A DNA stretch of 57,609 nucleotides from Lachnospiraceae bacterium (GTDB lineage Bacteria; Bacillota; Clostridia; Lachnospirales; Lachnospiraceae). The stretch is taken from positions 1 through 57,609 of the forward strand of contig CABJBM010000034.1 of NCBI GenBank assembly GCA_902363835.1, given 5' to 3'. Position 1 is the first letter of the stretch; each line of letters opens with the position of its first letter. A model generated the notes under the pieces. It was not told where the DNA came from, did no database searches, and was given only the letters and a program-made list of their open reading frames with translations. Positions 1 through 8,500 of this stretch are shown piece after piece. The position numbers and the translations under genes are program-made.

Positions 1-95
1 GTGAAAGCCAGCGTCTTGAGGCGCTGGCCGGTAACAAAGGCTTACAGCCTTAGTGCAAACCACCCGTTTTACGGGTGGTCATGATTTAGTTCAGG
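1..95 (+). mobile_element. Right end of an IS200/IS605-family (TnpB-type) element, partial
   Basis: The sequence shows two tight hairpins: 7-bp GCCAGCG/CGCTGGC (7-13 with 22-28) and 9-bp ACCACCCGT/ACGGGTGGT (59-67 with 71-79), the second followed by catgatttag. This layout is typical of the non-coding right end of tnpB-carrying IS605/IS1341-like elements, where the omega-RNA scaffold and the subterminal hairpin lie. The tnpB frame would be to the left, outside the window. The family assignment is from memory of such ends and no coding part is visible, so it is provisional. The next gene is a truncated DUF5131 gene, consistent with an insertion or deletion here. Confidence 0.5.
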
Positions 96-167
96 CAGAA
101 TCCCACCAGATCATAGCTGATATGAATATTCAGCCTGTGTTTTTAAACCAAAATGTTATATTTGCTT

Positions 168-449
168 TTACACATTGTTCACGGATATTAAGGATCCAAT
201 CATAGTCCAAACTTCTTTCCGCCATTCGTCAGCTTCAGGAAGAAAGAAATCAGTTGCAAAACAAGTTCCAAGAATTTTATCTCCTTTAATTCTATATTCA
301 CCTTTTGCATTTGTCTTTATAGGCCAATGGAATTTATCTGTCTTTTGAATGCTGTTTTGGCCGAAGCGTTTTGCGTGGGGTCCATAGAAATAACAATGTG
401 TACAACCATCACTGATTTTATAACAACCTGTCCATGGTTCCCAGTTCAT
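168..449 (-). pseudogene. DUF5131 (phage Gp37/Gp68-like) protein, C-terminally truncated
   Basis: The 93 residues start with MNWEPWTGCYKISDGCTHCY and contain a CFATDFFLPEADEWRKE block, both hallmarks of DUF5131 proteins. These carry a Cys-rich N-terminus resembling radical-SAM/metal-binding proteins and are usually well over 200 residues. Homology fades after WTMI, and the last dozen residues look like read-through into unrelated DNA. The gene therefore seems broken at its 3' side, on the side facing the IS-like end at 1-95. No function can be assigned to the fragment. Confidence 0.6.
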
Positions 450-475
450 AAATTCTCTCCTTATATATCAAAGCA

Positions 476-931
476 CTATTCATACTGTTTCACAACTGCA
501 ACGGGAAACATAGTACGTTTGGCAACTTCTTCAACTGACATGCCCTGACTAAAAAAGCGTTTTATAACCGTATTCATGTCCTCTGCAATCTCCACAATAT
601 GCTTATCCGGGTCGTATAATCGAAGGTCACGCTGGCCCCACGGGTATTCCTTTATTTCATGCACCCACTGCAAGCCGGATATATTTTTTATTTCGGCATA
701 TACTTTGTCCAAATCTTCCACTTCAAAATAGACTTGGAAATTATGTGATTGTTCTTTCACACGATCGGCTGCTATCCCAACGAGTTCTGCATATCCTTGC
801 TGCAGGGAAAAGCCCTCAAAGGTCACATGTAAGCCAATATCCATTATAACGTTTTGATGAAGTATTGTTTCATAAAAATGCTTAGAAGCAGATATATCCC
901 TGACTGCTAAAAGACAACCTTGATATTTCAT
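476..931 (-). CDS. VOC (glyoxalase/bleomycin-resistance-like) family protein
   Basis: This 151-residue protein has the vicinal-oxygen-chelate layout: an N-terminal LLAVRDISASKHFYETIL, a central FEVEDLDKVYAEI helix, and a C-terminal RDLRLYDPDKHIVEIAE strand holding a typical metal-ligand Glu. A short C-terminal extension (about residues 120-151, ending VAVVKQYE) resembles a helix-turn-helix-like tail often seen in such proteins. Its ATG follows the AraC-family gene by three bases, so the two are co-transcribed leftward and probably work as a regulator plus effector or resistance protein. The substrate is unknown. Confidence 0.8.
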   Translation of the reverse strand: MKYQGCLLAVRDISASKHFYETILHQNVIMDIGLHVTFEGFSLQQGYAELVGIAADRVKEQSHNFQVYFEVEDLDKVYAEIKNISGLQWVHEIKEYPWGQRDLRLYDPDKHIVEIAEDMNTVIKRFFSQGMSVEEVAKRTMFPVAVVKQYE

Positions 932-934
932 ATT

Positions 935-1756
935 TCATTCCTCCTTTGAGGAAATTGTATTATATATCTCAGTTCCGTCATAGTAAAAATCCGACATGGT
1001 TTTCAAATATGTTTGCGGAGTAACACCGCTAATAGCTTTAAAGTCTTTATCAAAATGGGCTTGGTCGAAATATCCGGCTTGTTGCGACAATGCCGCAAAG
1101 AAACAAGGCGATTGTTGAATATGCTTTAGCACATAGTTAAAGCGGGTCAATCGTGCATAGTCTTTAATATTCATACCGATTTGTGTAAGGAACAGGCGGT
1201 TTAGCTGCCGCTCGCTATAACTGGATTGCCGGGAAACTTCTTTTACCCGTATTTGTCCATGACTATCAGAAATCACTTTGGTTGCCAGTAATAAAGCATC
1301 CGAAACAACACGATCTTCCATTCGCCTGTATAAAATTTTTTCACAAGTGTTTACTAATTCCATTGCGGTTTTTGACATTATAAATGCTTGATACAATGAA
1401 TGGAAAAGTTCGTTGTCAATGTCAGCAAGCAAATATCGTCTGTCAGCAAATTCTGCCTGGCTTTGGCGCGTTATTTGATATAAACCACAGGACGAAAGCT
1501 GAATAAGCAGCAGAATATGATAATGATTGGGTTCCCTCCCTAATAAAACAGGTGTCATAGATGCTCCCCATAGCTCCGCAATTACAGTGTTTCCATCAAA
1601 TGCAAGCGACAATGTTCCGCAAGCATTAGGCATGAGTGTATATTGTTCCATGAATGTATCTTTCTCTGGAAAAACAATGTTGTAATAGAGAATATATTTT
1701 CTCATGCCTATATGTGAGGGAAACATATTGAATTGCTTGTTATTTTTGATAATCAA
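935..1756 (-). CDS. AraC family transcriptional regulator
   Basis: The protein has 273 residues. The C-terminal third has the two-HTH AraC fold: VKEVSRQSSYSERQLNRLF, then FFAALSQQAGYFDQAHFDKDFKAISGVTPQTYLK, the family signature around residues 180-250. The N-terminal part is an uncharacterised sensing domain. It lies directly upstream of the VOC gene on the same strand with a 3-bp gap, so it probably controls that operon. The ligand is unknown. Confidence 0.85.
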   Translation of the reverse strand: MIIKNNKQFNMFPSHIGMRKYILYYNIVFPEKDTFMEQYTLMPNACGTLSLAFDGNTVIAELWGASMTPVLLGREPNHYHILLLIQLSSCGLYQITRQSQAEFADRRYLLADIDNELFHSLYQAFIMSKTAMELVNTCEKILYRRMEDRVVSDALLLATKVISDSHGQIRVKEVSRQSSYSERQLNRLFLTQIGMNIKDYARLTRFNYVLKHIQQSPCFFAALSQQAGYFDQAHFDKDFKAISGVTPQTYLKTMSDFYYDGTEIYNTISSKEE

Positions 1757-2056
1757 ATCATTTCCCCCTCATTTTTTATAGTGAATATAGCGTTGTTGGT
1801 TTCTATTTCTGTCTGTGTTTTTATATCGATTGTTTTCAATATTAAATTTATACTGTTTATATTATATGTCCAGTTGTTAAAAACATCAAGGGCGCTGTTT
1901 AAAACGCACTTTTGGGCTTGCCGGTTTAGTGGAAATCTAGAAAATATTACAAATAAGACCACTTTATTTTTTTGTAATTCAGGTTTTGTAATAGTGATAA
2001 CTATGACACATGCAAAATACCATTTTTCAACCTCCCACAATTAACACACTATATAT
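1757..2056. other. AT-rich stretch without a convincing gene
   Basis: Open frames of about 95-103 codons exist on both strands but overlap each other, lack ribosome sites and have no recognisable protein character. This stretch probably carries the leftward promoter of the AraC/VOC operon; I cannot place it confidently. Confidence 0.4.
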
Positions 2057-2215
2057 GATTTCCTATCCACGAAGATAATTTCTGAAACATTAGATATTCC
2101 TTACCCAAGAGCAGTTAAAGTGATTAAGAGTTTAAAGTACGTTGAAAATTCAATGAAAGATTCACTCCAAAATATAAAACTGGACGATTTGTTAAAAACA
2201 GAAAAAGAAAATTAA
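2057..2215 (+). pseudogene. Rrf2-like regulator remnant
   Basis: One frame reads STKIISETLDIPYPRAVKVI and then jumps to VENSMKDSLQNIKLDDLLK before a stop at 2213-2215. The first part resembles the recognition-helix region of Rrf2-type winged-helix regulators and the second resembles their C-terminus, so the middle appears deleted and the start is gone. There is no start codon or ribosome site in frame. Assignment by pattern only. Confidence 0.4.
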
Positions 2216-2240
2216 ACCAAGGAGGATGGGAAGAAAAAAA

Positions 2241-2324
2241 GTTTTACCACGCGGTTTCATTTCTGTTAAAAGTCAAATAAATGTTGGCTCGGCCTTTACT
2301 ATTTCTATTCCAGTGAAAAAATAA
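2241..2324 (+). pseudogene. Histidine kinase C-terminal remnant
   Basis: About 27 codons ending INVGSAFTISIPVKK then stop. This matches the usual last strand of HATPase domains (G-S-x-F-x-I-x-I-P). There is nothing recognisable upstream in frame, so it is a gene scrap within a decayed region. Confidence 0.4.
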
Positions 2325-2433
2325 TTTAGGTGTTTAAATTAAGTTGGCATTGGCTTTAAATTCAGTTTAAACAGTCATGGTATCATAACCTCAAAAGAGC
2401 TAAGGAGGTTATGCTATGGAGCAGCTGCAACAA

Positions 2434-2621
2434 ATTGTTACGCAGGAAGAGCAGCTGAACGTGTATACAATAAATATAGAGTCATTTATAGTTATTTGAC
2501 GGATTGTTTGAATGTGGATGCAAAAGTAGCGGCCAAAGATGCCTGCAAAATGGAGCATATAGTAAGTGACTTCACTTGTACATGTCTTGCTGCTATGCAC
2601 GATGAGGCGGTTTATAGTTAA
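2434..2621 (+). pseudogene. DtxR/MntR-family metalloregulator remnant
   Basis: The frame ending at 2619-2621 contains ERVYNKYRVIYSYL and, a few residues later, KDACKMEHIVSD. This is the dimer/metal-binding region of DtxR-family repressors, whose common form is D-A-C-x-x-E-H-x-x-S. The N-terminal winged helix is missing. A good ribosome site (aaggagg at about 2402) opens only a 28-codon frame that soon stops, as expected of a decayed gene. Confidence 0.5.
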
Positions 2622-2632
2622 CCAAATGTAGC

Positions 2633-2658
2633 AGGCCCCTAAACAAGGATAGGGGCCT
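2633..2658. other. Inverted repeat (9-bp stem)
   Basis: AGGCCCCTA and TAGGGGCCT form a perfect 9-bp stem with an 8-base loop just after the DtxR remnant. There is no U-tract, so it is a weak terminator candidate or an old operator. Confidence 0.4.
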
Positions 2659-2772
2659 AATGTGAGCCAGCTGAAAATAGATTAAGCTATCATTTCGGGT
2701 CAGGTTTGGGTTTGTTGACAAAGTCCATATTCTGAAAATTAACGAATATTGATGAATTTCTATACAAAGGAA

Positions 2773-2805
2773 AGAAGCAAGATATATGCCTTGCTTCTGT
2801 TTACG
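2773..2805. terminator. Hairpin, possible terminator
   Basis: AGAAGCAAG and CTTGCTTCT pair perfectly with an 8-base loop, followed by a short T-rich run. From here to 3122 I see only short frames (for example 32 codons from the ATG near 2818) without recognisable content. Confidence 0.4.
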
Positions 2806-3122
2806 GATAATATTTTATGGAAAATGCGGATCAGTACAAATTTGTTATGCCCTGCAGTATGATTATTGACGGAATAACCTTTACGGACCGAATAACAAGG
2901 TACCACCCATCATAAATATCCAAGGCCATAATATCTGAATAATGCTTACAAAAAGAAGGAGCAATTTTTGCAGAAAAGGCTTATAACTTTTACTGCAATA
3001 CGTTAAAAAAGGAAGCAAGAGAATCTGATTAACTTATGGAATATTAAGCTATGCAGTTTAAGTTATGAATCAAAAAGAGAGTTTGTCATTGACTGAACTG
3101 CCGATTATTTATAATTGATGAG

Positions 3123-3602
3123 GTGATCACTGTATCATATGAAATAGAATATGTGATTCCATTTGAAATTTTATTCGATGGAGATTTTAGGGATACATGG
3201 GAGGCAAAAGATGCTGCTTTCTCACAGGAAATGGAAAATTTACTTAAGTTATTGAATATTGAAATATCCCCTAATATGCTGGCTAAGGAATACTGTATTC
3301 TTCAGCATGGTCAAGGGGATGTTCATGTCTTTTTTGATTCTGTGAAACAGAAATTTATAATATTTGATTTATACTTTGGATATACAGATCAACATAATAT
3401 GATTACTTTAGGAGTGCATGTACCGTTGAATATGAAAGAACAGGTGAAAAAGGCCATGCTTGCCATATATAACGATGACGATGATATTCCTAAAAGCAGC
3501 TTTAAAGAATATTGCAGCGATAAATTACTGGCTGACATCAATACGTTGAATTACCCTAAGAAATGTGAATTATATTACCAGAAAATTATTTATCATTATT
3601 AA
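3123..3602 (+). CDS. Hypothetical protein, 159 aa
   Basis: This is not a family I recognise. The GTG start at 3123 is preceded by tgatgag, a modest ribosome site. The protein is acidic and soluble, with no membrane segment or signal peptide. It has a short acidic DDDD turn near residue 120 and a Tyr-rich C-terminus. The length and composition resemble small immunity-type proteins, but that is only an impression. It is followed 45 bp later by another small hypothetical gene that shares a terminator, so the two may be an operon. Confidence 0.55.
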   Translation: MITVSYEIEYVIPFEILFDGDFRDTWEAKDAAFSQEMENLLKLLNIEISPNMLAKEYCILQHGQGDVHVFFDSVKQKFIIFDLYFGYTDQHNMITLGVHVPLNMKEQVKKAMLAIYNDDDDIPKSSFKEYCSDKLLADINTLNYPKKCELYYQKIIYHY

Positions 3603-3647
3603 ATTTAAGAAGACATTGGTAATCGGTAATTTGTAAAGGAGAATCCT

Positions 3648-3956
3648 ATGGAAACACATAACATGAATTTGAACATTCATTATTCAGCTCCAAAAGAAGT
3701 TTGGGATAAACTGGAAGCATTATACACTGAAATGCCCCATTGGAATGGTTTTATAAATGGTTGCCCTCAATGGTATGGTGCAGATGGAAAACTGATAGAG
3801 GCAAGCGTTGAGCCCAGTGGATTACAATTTTATGCTGAATTGCCAACGGAAGAATGGGAAGCATGGGTTGTTCTATTCAAAAATAAAGCAACAAAATCAT
3901 TGGGTTATGACATTGGTGAGCCTGAGGACGGTTATGAATTTCATTATTATAACTGA
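3648..3956 (+). CDS. Hypothetical protein, 102 aa
   Basis: The ribosome site aaaggag sits 8 bp before the ATG. It is a small acidic protein rich in Trp, Tyr and Glu (EVWDKLEALYTEMPHWNG near the start, EEWEAWVVLF in the middle) with no signal or membrane segment. I recognise no named domain. A strong intrinsic terminator follows at 4000-4035, so it is the last gene of its transcript. Confidence 0.6.
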   Translation: METHNMNLNIHYSAPKEVWDKLEALYTEMPHWNGFINGCPQWYGADGKLIEASVEPSGLQFYAELPTEEWEAWVVLFKNKATKSLGYDIGEPEDGYEFHYYN

Positions 3957-3999
3957 GCCGTAAATTACAGCTTGCTGAATCCATTAATATAATCATTAA

Positions 4000-4035
4000 A
4001 GCGATCATTGCATTCACATGATCGCTCTTTTTTTT
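4000..4035 (+). terminator. Intrinsic terminator
   Basis: AGCGATCAT and ATGATCGCT form a 9-bp stem with a 9-base loop, followed by CTTTTTTTT. It ends the two-gene hypothetical operon. Confidence 0.85.
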
Positions 4036-4159
4036 GCCCAAACCAGAGAAAGGAGACTATCATGCTTAAGATTATTCTCATCTGTTGATAAATGGAGGAG
4101 GTTACACCGGAACGGCTTGATATGTCAATTAAGCTTTATATATTCTCCTGATAAAAACC

Positions 4160-4201
4160 TTGACAAAAAGAGAAAATAAAAATAAAATGAGTATATACTC
4201 A
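4160..4201 (+). promoter_or_regulatory. Promoter with palindromic operator
   Basis: TTGACA (4160-4165), a 17-bp spacer and TAAAAT (4183-4188), directly overlapped at its 3' end by the perfect 14-bp palindrome TGAGTATATACTCA (4188-4201). The position over the start site fits a repressor operator, and a TetR-type N-terminus remnant follows at once. It would drive the 266-aa gene at 4400. Confidence 0.65.
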
Positions 4202-4237
4202 GTGAGTTTGCAGTCATTTTATACTAAAGCAACAGCA

Positions 4238-4291
4238 GTAAAAATAAAATACAAGAAAAAAATAATTGAAACTGCTTATCAACTGCATTAG
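4238..4291 (+). pseudogene. TetR-family N-terminus remnant
   Basis: The frame reads KKKIIETAYQL before a stop at 4289-4291. That string is the classic first helix of TetR-family repressors. There is no start codon, and the helix-turn-helix itself is missing. The neighbouring palindromic operator at 4188-4201 may be what this protein once bound. Confidence 0.45.
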
Positions 4292-4399
4292 AGCAGGAGG
4301 TTATAGCGGCAACGGCTGCTATAGCAAAGAGAAAAAAAGCAGAAAGCAATATGAAGAAACTTCCCCCATGGAACGGATATTTTAAACAGGAGATAGACT

Positions 4400-5200
4400 A
4401 TGAATAAAAAAAGTGATTACATGATAGAAATCCGCAGGTTGTTGGAAACTCAGCGCTTTGATGAAATGAAAGCCTACCTTATTGCCAATTCCAATTTACC
4501 TGGCCCCAGAGGTAATCTGGAATTAGCTGAGGCTTTTTACAGTTACTTTAATGCACAAACCATAACAGAAGAACTCTGGAACTTTCTTCTGGAGCTATGG
4601 GAGAACAATGCTCCAACCAACGATCCCCGGGAATTACTACCATTTTGTGCGGCAGAGGCTTTTGCAAATTTGTTTTCTGATGTGAATGATGATAAGAAAA
4701 ACGTAATACTGGACAAAATCCGTCTGGCAATGAACGACAGCCGTTGGCGGATGAGAGAAGCAGCCGCAAATTGCTGCCAGATTATTGCTGAGAAAGATGT
4801 GGAATTCATGAAAGAATGGATTTTATCTATCTATCCGTCTGCCAATCTTCCGGAAAAGAGAGGTATTATTGCGGCTCTGGCTCATCCTCCTATTTTAAGG
4901 GATAGGGAAACGGCAAGGTTTAGTTTACAGATATGTGAGCGCGTTTTAGATGATGTTCTGAAATTAGACAGTACACAGCTAAAATGTGAACAGTTTGCGG
5001 TACTTAAAAAAGGATTGGATTATGCCCCAAGTGTCTTTGTATCGAAACTTCCCGGTGAGGGGTTTATGATGCTAAAAAAATATGCCTTGCTGAATAGGAA
5101 AGAACTGAACTCCGTGATAAAGTCAAATTTAAGCAAATCCCGTCTGCAAAAATATTATAGTAAAGAGGCTGAGGAAATCCGGGCCTTACTTGTAAAATAA
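4400..5200 (+). CDS. HEAT-repeat-like helical protein, 266 aa
   Basis: The ribosome site aggagat is 9 bp before the ATG. The protein is almost entirely helical, with alternating helix pairs such as NVILDKIRLAMNDSRWRMREA (written here in part) and AAANCCQIIAEKDVEFMKEW. That pattern (R-W-x-x-R-E-A-A-A) is usual for HEAT/ARM repeats, which act as protein or nucleic-acid binding scaffolds. There is no signal peptide. The promoter/operator at 4160-4201 is upstream and a terminator at 5328-5404 ends it. Specific role unknown. Confidence 0.65.
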   Translation: MNKKSDYMIEIRRLLETQRFDEMKAYLIANSNLPGPRGNLELAEAFYSYFNAQTITEELWNFLLELWENNAPTNDPRELLPFCAAEAFANLFSDVNDDKKNVILDKIRLAMNDSRWRMREAAANCCQIIAEKDVEFMKEWILSIYPSANLPEKRGIIAALAHPPILRDRETARFSLQICERVLDDVLKLDSTQLKCEQFAVLKKGLDYAPSVFVSKLPGEGFMMLKKYALLNRKELNSVIKSNLSKSRLQKYYSKEAEEIRALLVK

Positions 5201-5327
5201 AGGAATGATTTGATTATGCCCATTTGGGGGATATGAAATGTTCATTTGTAACCGCATTATAATCCGGCGGCTTATCTGATTAACAGAAGAATAATGCCGT
5301 CCGTTTCGAAAAAGGTGATTGGTGAAG

Positions 5328-5404
5328 AAAAGAGAGCCTGAAATTGATTTTTTCAAGCGTTATTATTCTTGAAAGACATCGGTTTTAGAACTCTCTTTTT
5401 GTTA
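5328..5404 (+). terminator. Intrinsic terminator with nested hairpin
   Basis: AAAAGAGAG (5328-5336) pairs with CTCTCTTTT (5391-5399). An inner TTCAAG/CTTGAA hairpin lies between, and a U tract follows. Confidence 0.65.
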
Positions 5405-5426
5405 TAAATTTATCAATAAGTGATTT

Positions 5427-5482
5427 AATGATAAGATATTATCATTAGCCAAATTGACATGAAAATGGGGAAATGGTAAAAT
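5427..5482 (+). promoter_or_regulatory. Promoter of the large surface-protein gene, with palindrome
   Basis: TTGACA (5454-5459), exactly 17 bp, TAAAAT (5477-5482). Upstream, AATGATAA-GATA-TTATCATT (5427-5446) is a perfect inverted repeat. Downstream, GTTAG/CTAAC forms a second imperfect one. The sites flank the promoter and look like operator or activator sites, so the gene is probably regulated. Confidence 0.7.
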
Positions 5483-5549
5483 TTGGTTAGTTTTAGCTAA
5501 CTAAAGTGTTTGTTTAGCACACTAATTTCATTACAAGGAGGATGATGGA

Positions 5550-8500
5550 TTGAAATTTTCTTGGGGTAAGAAAAAGCTTAAAAGAAGATTGAGCACAGCG
5601 CTGGTTTTCATCATGGTGAGTTCTTCCGTTATGCCTGCATATGCAGACGGCAACGGAATTGCCATGAGTTTAAACAACAATGCTTCTTTTTCTGAAGAAA
5701 TTTTATCAGAAGAAACATTGGATGCTGTGCCAGAAGCCAGTTCAAAAGAGAAACTGACTTCAGAGGACAATACCGGTGGAGAAGAAACCACAATAGAGGA
5801 AACGGATGAAGCGGCGCAGGAAACGGAAGAAGAGAGTGTAGAAGAGCCTGCGGAAGAGACAGATGAGAACTTAGAGGAAACAAAAGCAGAGCCTGAGGAG
5901 ACAGAAGCGAGTCCAGAGGGGGCAGAAGGATCCGGGGAAGGGGTTGAGGAGACGGTAGAAGATACACAAGAATCCCAGCCAGCCTTGGATGAGACAAAAG
6001 AAGATGGGGAAAAGTCTGAAAACGAGAGCATAGAAGAACCCCAAACAATAATTGAGAATGCAGTACCGGTTTCTGTTGAAGCAAGAAACATAGGGCTGAT
6101 GGGAGATTATGAGGATGGTACTTATACCGGCAGCGGTCAGGGGTATAAAAGTACAATCACTCTGAAAGTTACGATTGCTGACAACCAAATTACGGAGATA
6201 CAGGAAGTTTCTCAAAACGAGACGTTAAGTAAATGGGAACAGGCAAAACAGCTTTTTCAAAAAATCATAAATGCCAATTCCACCGATGTGGATGGCATTA
6301 GCTCGGCAACATACAGCAGCGATGGGATCATAGAAGCAGTAAATGATGCTTTATCAAAAGCCGTAATAGGCGGCAGCCAGGTGTTTGAAGATGGAAGTGG
6401 CAGCAAAGGGGATCCTTATATCATCGCAGAAAGTCTGCAGCTTGAACGGTTTGCCCAAAAGGTCAATGAAGGCAATGATTACAAAGGAAAATATATAGAG
6501 CTTTCCAGTGACTTGGAATTAAACGGAGAATGGACTCCTGCCGGTACAAAGGAAGAGCCTTTTGCAGGATTCTTTAACGGGAAAGGCCATACAATCAGCG
6601 GATTGAGCATACAGGAAAACACCGTGAAATATGCCGGTCTTTTTGGTTATCTGGCAGCAGGGGCTAAGGTTTCTGACGTGAAACTGGAGGATGTGAATAT
6701 TTCCCGGGAAGCAGGGGCCTCTGAGGCAGGCGCCATAGCAGGAAGCACGGAGAATGGGGTTATTATAGATAATTGCCAGGTACATGGAACCATTGAAGCC
6801 AGTAATTCCACAGGAATCAGCTATGCCGGAGGGATCGCAGGGAGATTAGGGCAGGAATCCGTGGTATCCAATGTTTATGCAGATGTATCGGTTGCTGCAC
6901 TTTCAGGAACCGGCAGTGCTTATGCAGGAGGCATAATCGGAATGTCTGTAAACAAATGCATTCTGATTAATGGGGCATCCTTTGGAAGTGTTTTTGCTAA
7001 AACAGATGCCGTCACCATAAGCGGTGCAGGAGGTGTGTTCGGAACCCAGTCCGGTACGGCTTATAATGTTTTCAGCAATTGTGATGTCACGGCTGAAAGC
7101 GCAGAGCAAAGCAAAGTTCTGATTGGCGGAATAAGCGGTATGGCAACAAACAATACTGCAATTGTGAATGGTTATTTTAATAACAGCATTCCTAATGCAT
7201 TTATGACAGCAACCAGCGCAATTACCAAATATGTCGCAGAAAATGTAGTGGGTTTACCAGATTCAGAACTCAATAGCCAGGATGCTGCAGACACATTAAA
7301 CCGCAGCTTAACAAGATCACAAAGAGCAGCGGGAATTACCCGGATTGCAGCGGCGGGTAATCAGAGCATGGGAGACCTTCAACATGCGCTTGATTCCCTT
7401 GGTATCATTTATGCATGGGATTATAGCGGAAGAGTCATTCTTTCCGGGGAAGCCTTTGTGGACGACAGCATTGATACCGGTATATTTGAAAGCGGAAGCG
7501 GAACAGAAGAAGATCCGTATATCCTTAAAACTGAAGAGCAGCTCAGGGCGTTTGCAAAGTCCCTGTCAGATGATGTCACCTATTCCGGCATTTATATAGC
7601 CCTTGAGGGAGACGTTGATGTTTCCAGTGAGACCTGGCTTCCCATTGGACTTGGACACTATGATTTCAGAGGAACCTTTGACGGAAAGGGGTACAAAATT
7701 ACAGGAATCCGCATAGGCACCGAGGAAGTTCCTTATGAAGAGGCATCTGGCGACAGCCAGAACTTAAGTAAAATGACCACCTATTATGGATTTTTTGGGG
7801 TTATAGGTGAAAATGCGGTTATTAAAAATTTAGGCATAGAAGATGCCGTAATTTCTGTCAAGAGAAATACAAGTGTTTATGCAGGGCTTCTTGCCGGAGT
7901 TACGGACAGAGCGTATATTGACAGCTGCTATGCCAGGGGATATGTTTCCAGCGAAACGACTCACAGCAAAGCAAATGCCTGGGCAGGCGGCCTGGCAGGG
8001 CAGACCATAAAAGGCGGAATCATTAATTCATGGACGGATGGGGAAGTTTTCTGTACGGCCATTGGCGGTCTTGCTGAATCCGGCGCATTCATAGGAATGA
8101 CAAACAGAAGTGTTGTTGCAAACTGTTTTGCTTTGGGCAATACAGGAGGAAAAGCGAGCAGAGAAGATGGAAACGAAGGGATGCCGGCGGTTTCCTCCTT
8201 CATTGGTGTAAATGGAGGTAAAGTGGCAAACTGCTATGCTGCTGGCGATATGAAGGCAACTTCTTTTTCAACTTATGTGGGATCTTTTTCAGGCTGGTCC
8301 ACAGGCATTGCAAGACAGTTTATCTCTTATTATAACGCGGACGCAGTCCAGAACAGCAATGGTACCGTAAACAATCCCGTGATCAGCGTTGGTTTTATGG
8401 TAAGCGCAGGAGTAAACGACGAAGGCGAGGCTTATGATGGAACTTATCATGTGGGAATTGAGGCAAAAGAGCTGTCATTTATGAAGAGCCAGGCATTTGC

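Noticed and set aside
1733..2044. Overlapping hydrophobic frames on both strands
   Set aside because: No ribosome site, no recognised sequence, AT-rich composition.
5531..6156. Ser- or Leu-rich minus-strand frames of 175-186 codons
   Set aside because: They are antisense to the Glu/Thr-rich linker of the large surface protein; the biased composition of that linker keeps the opposite frames open.
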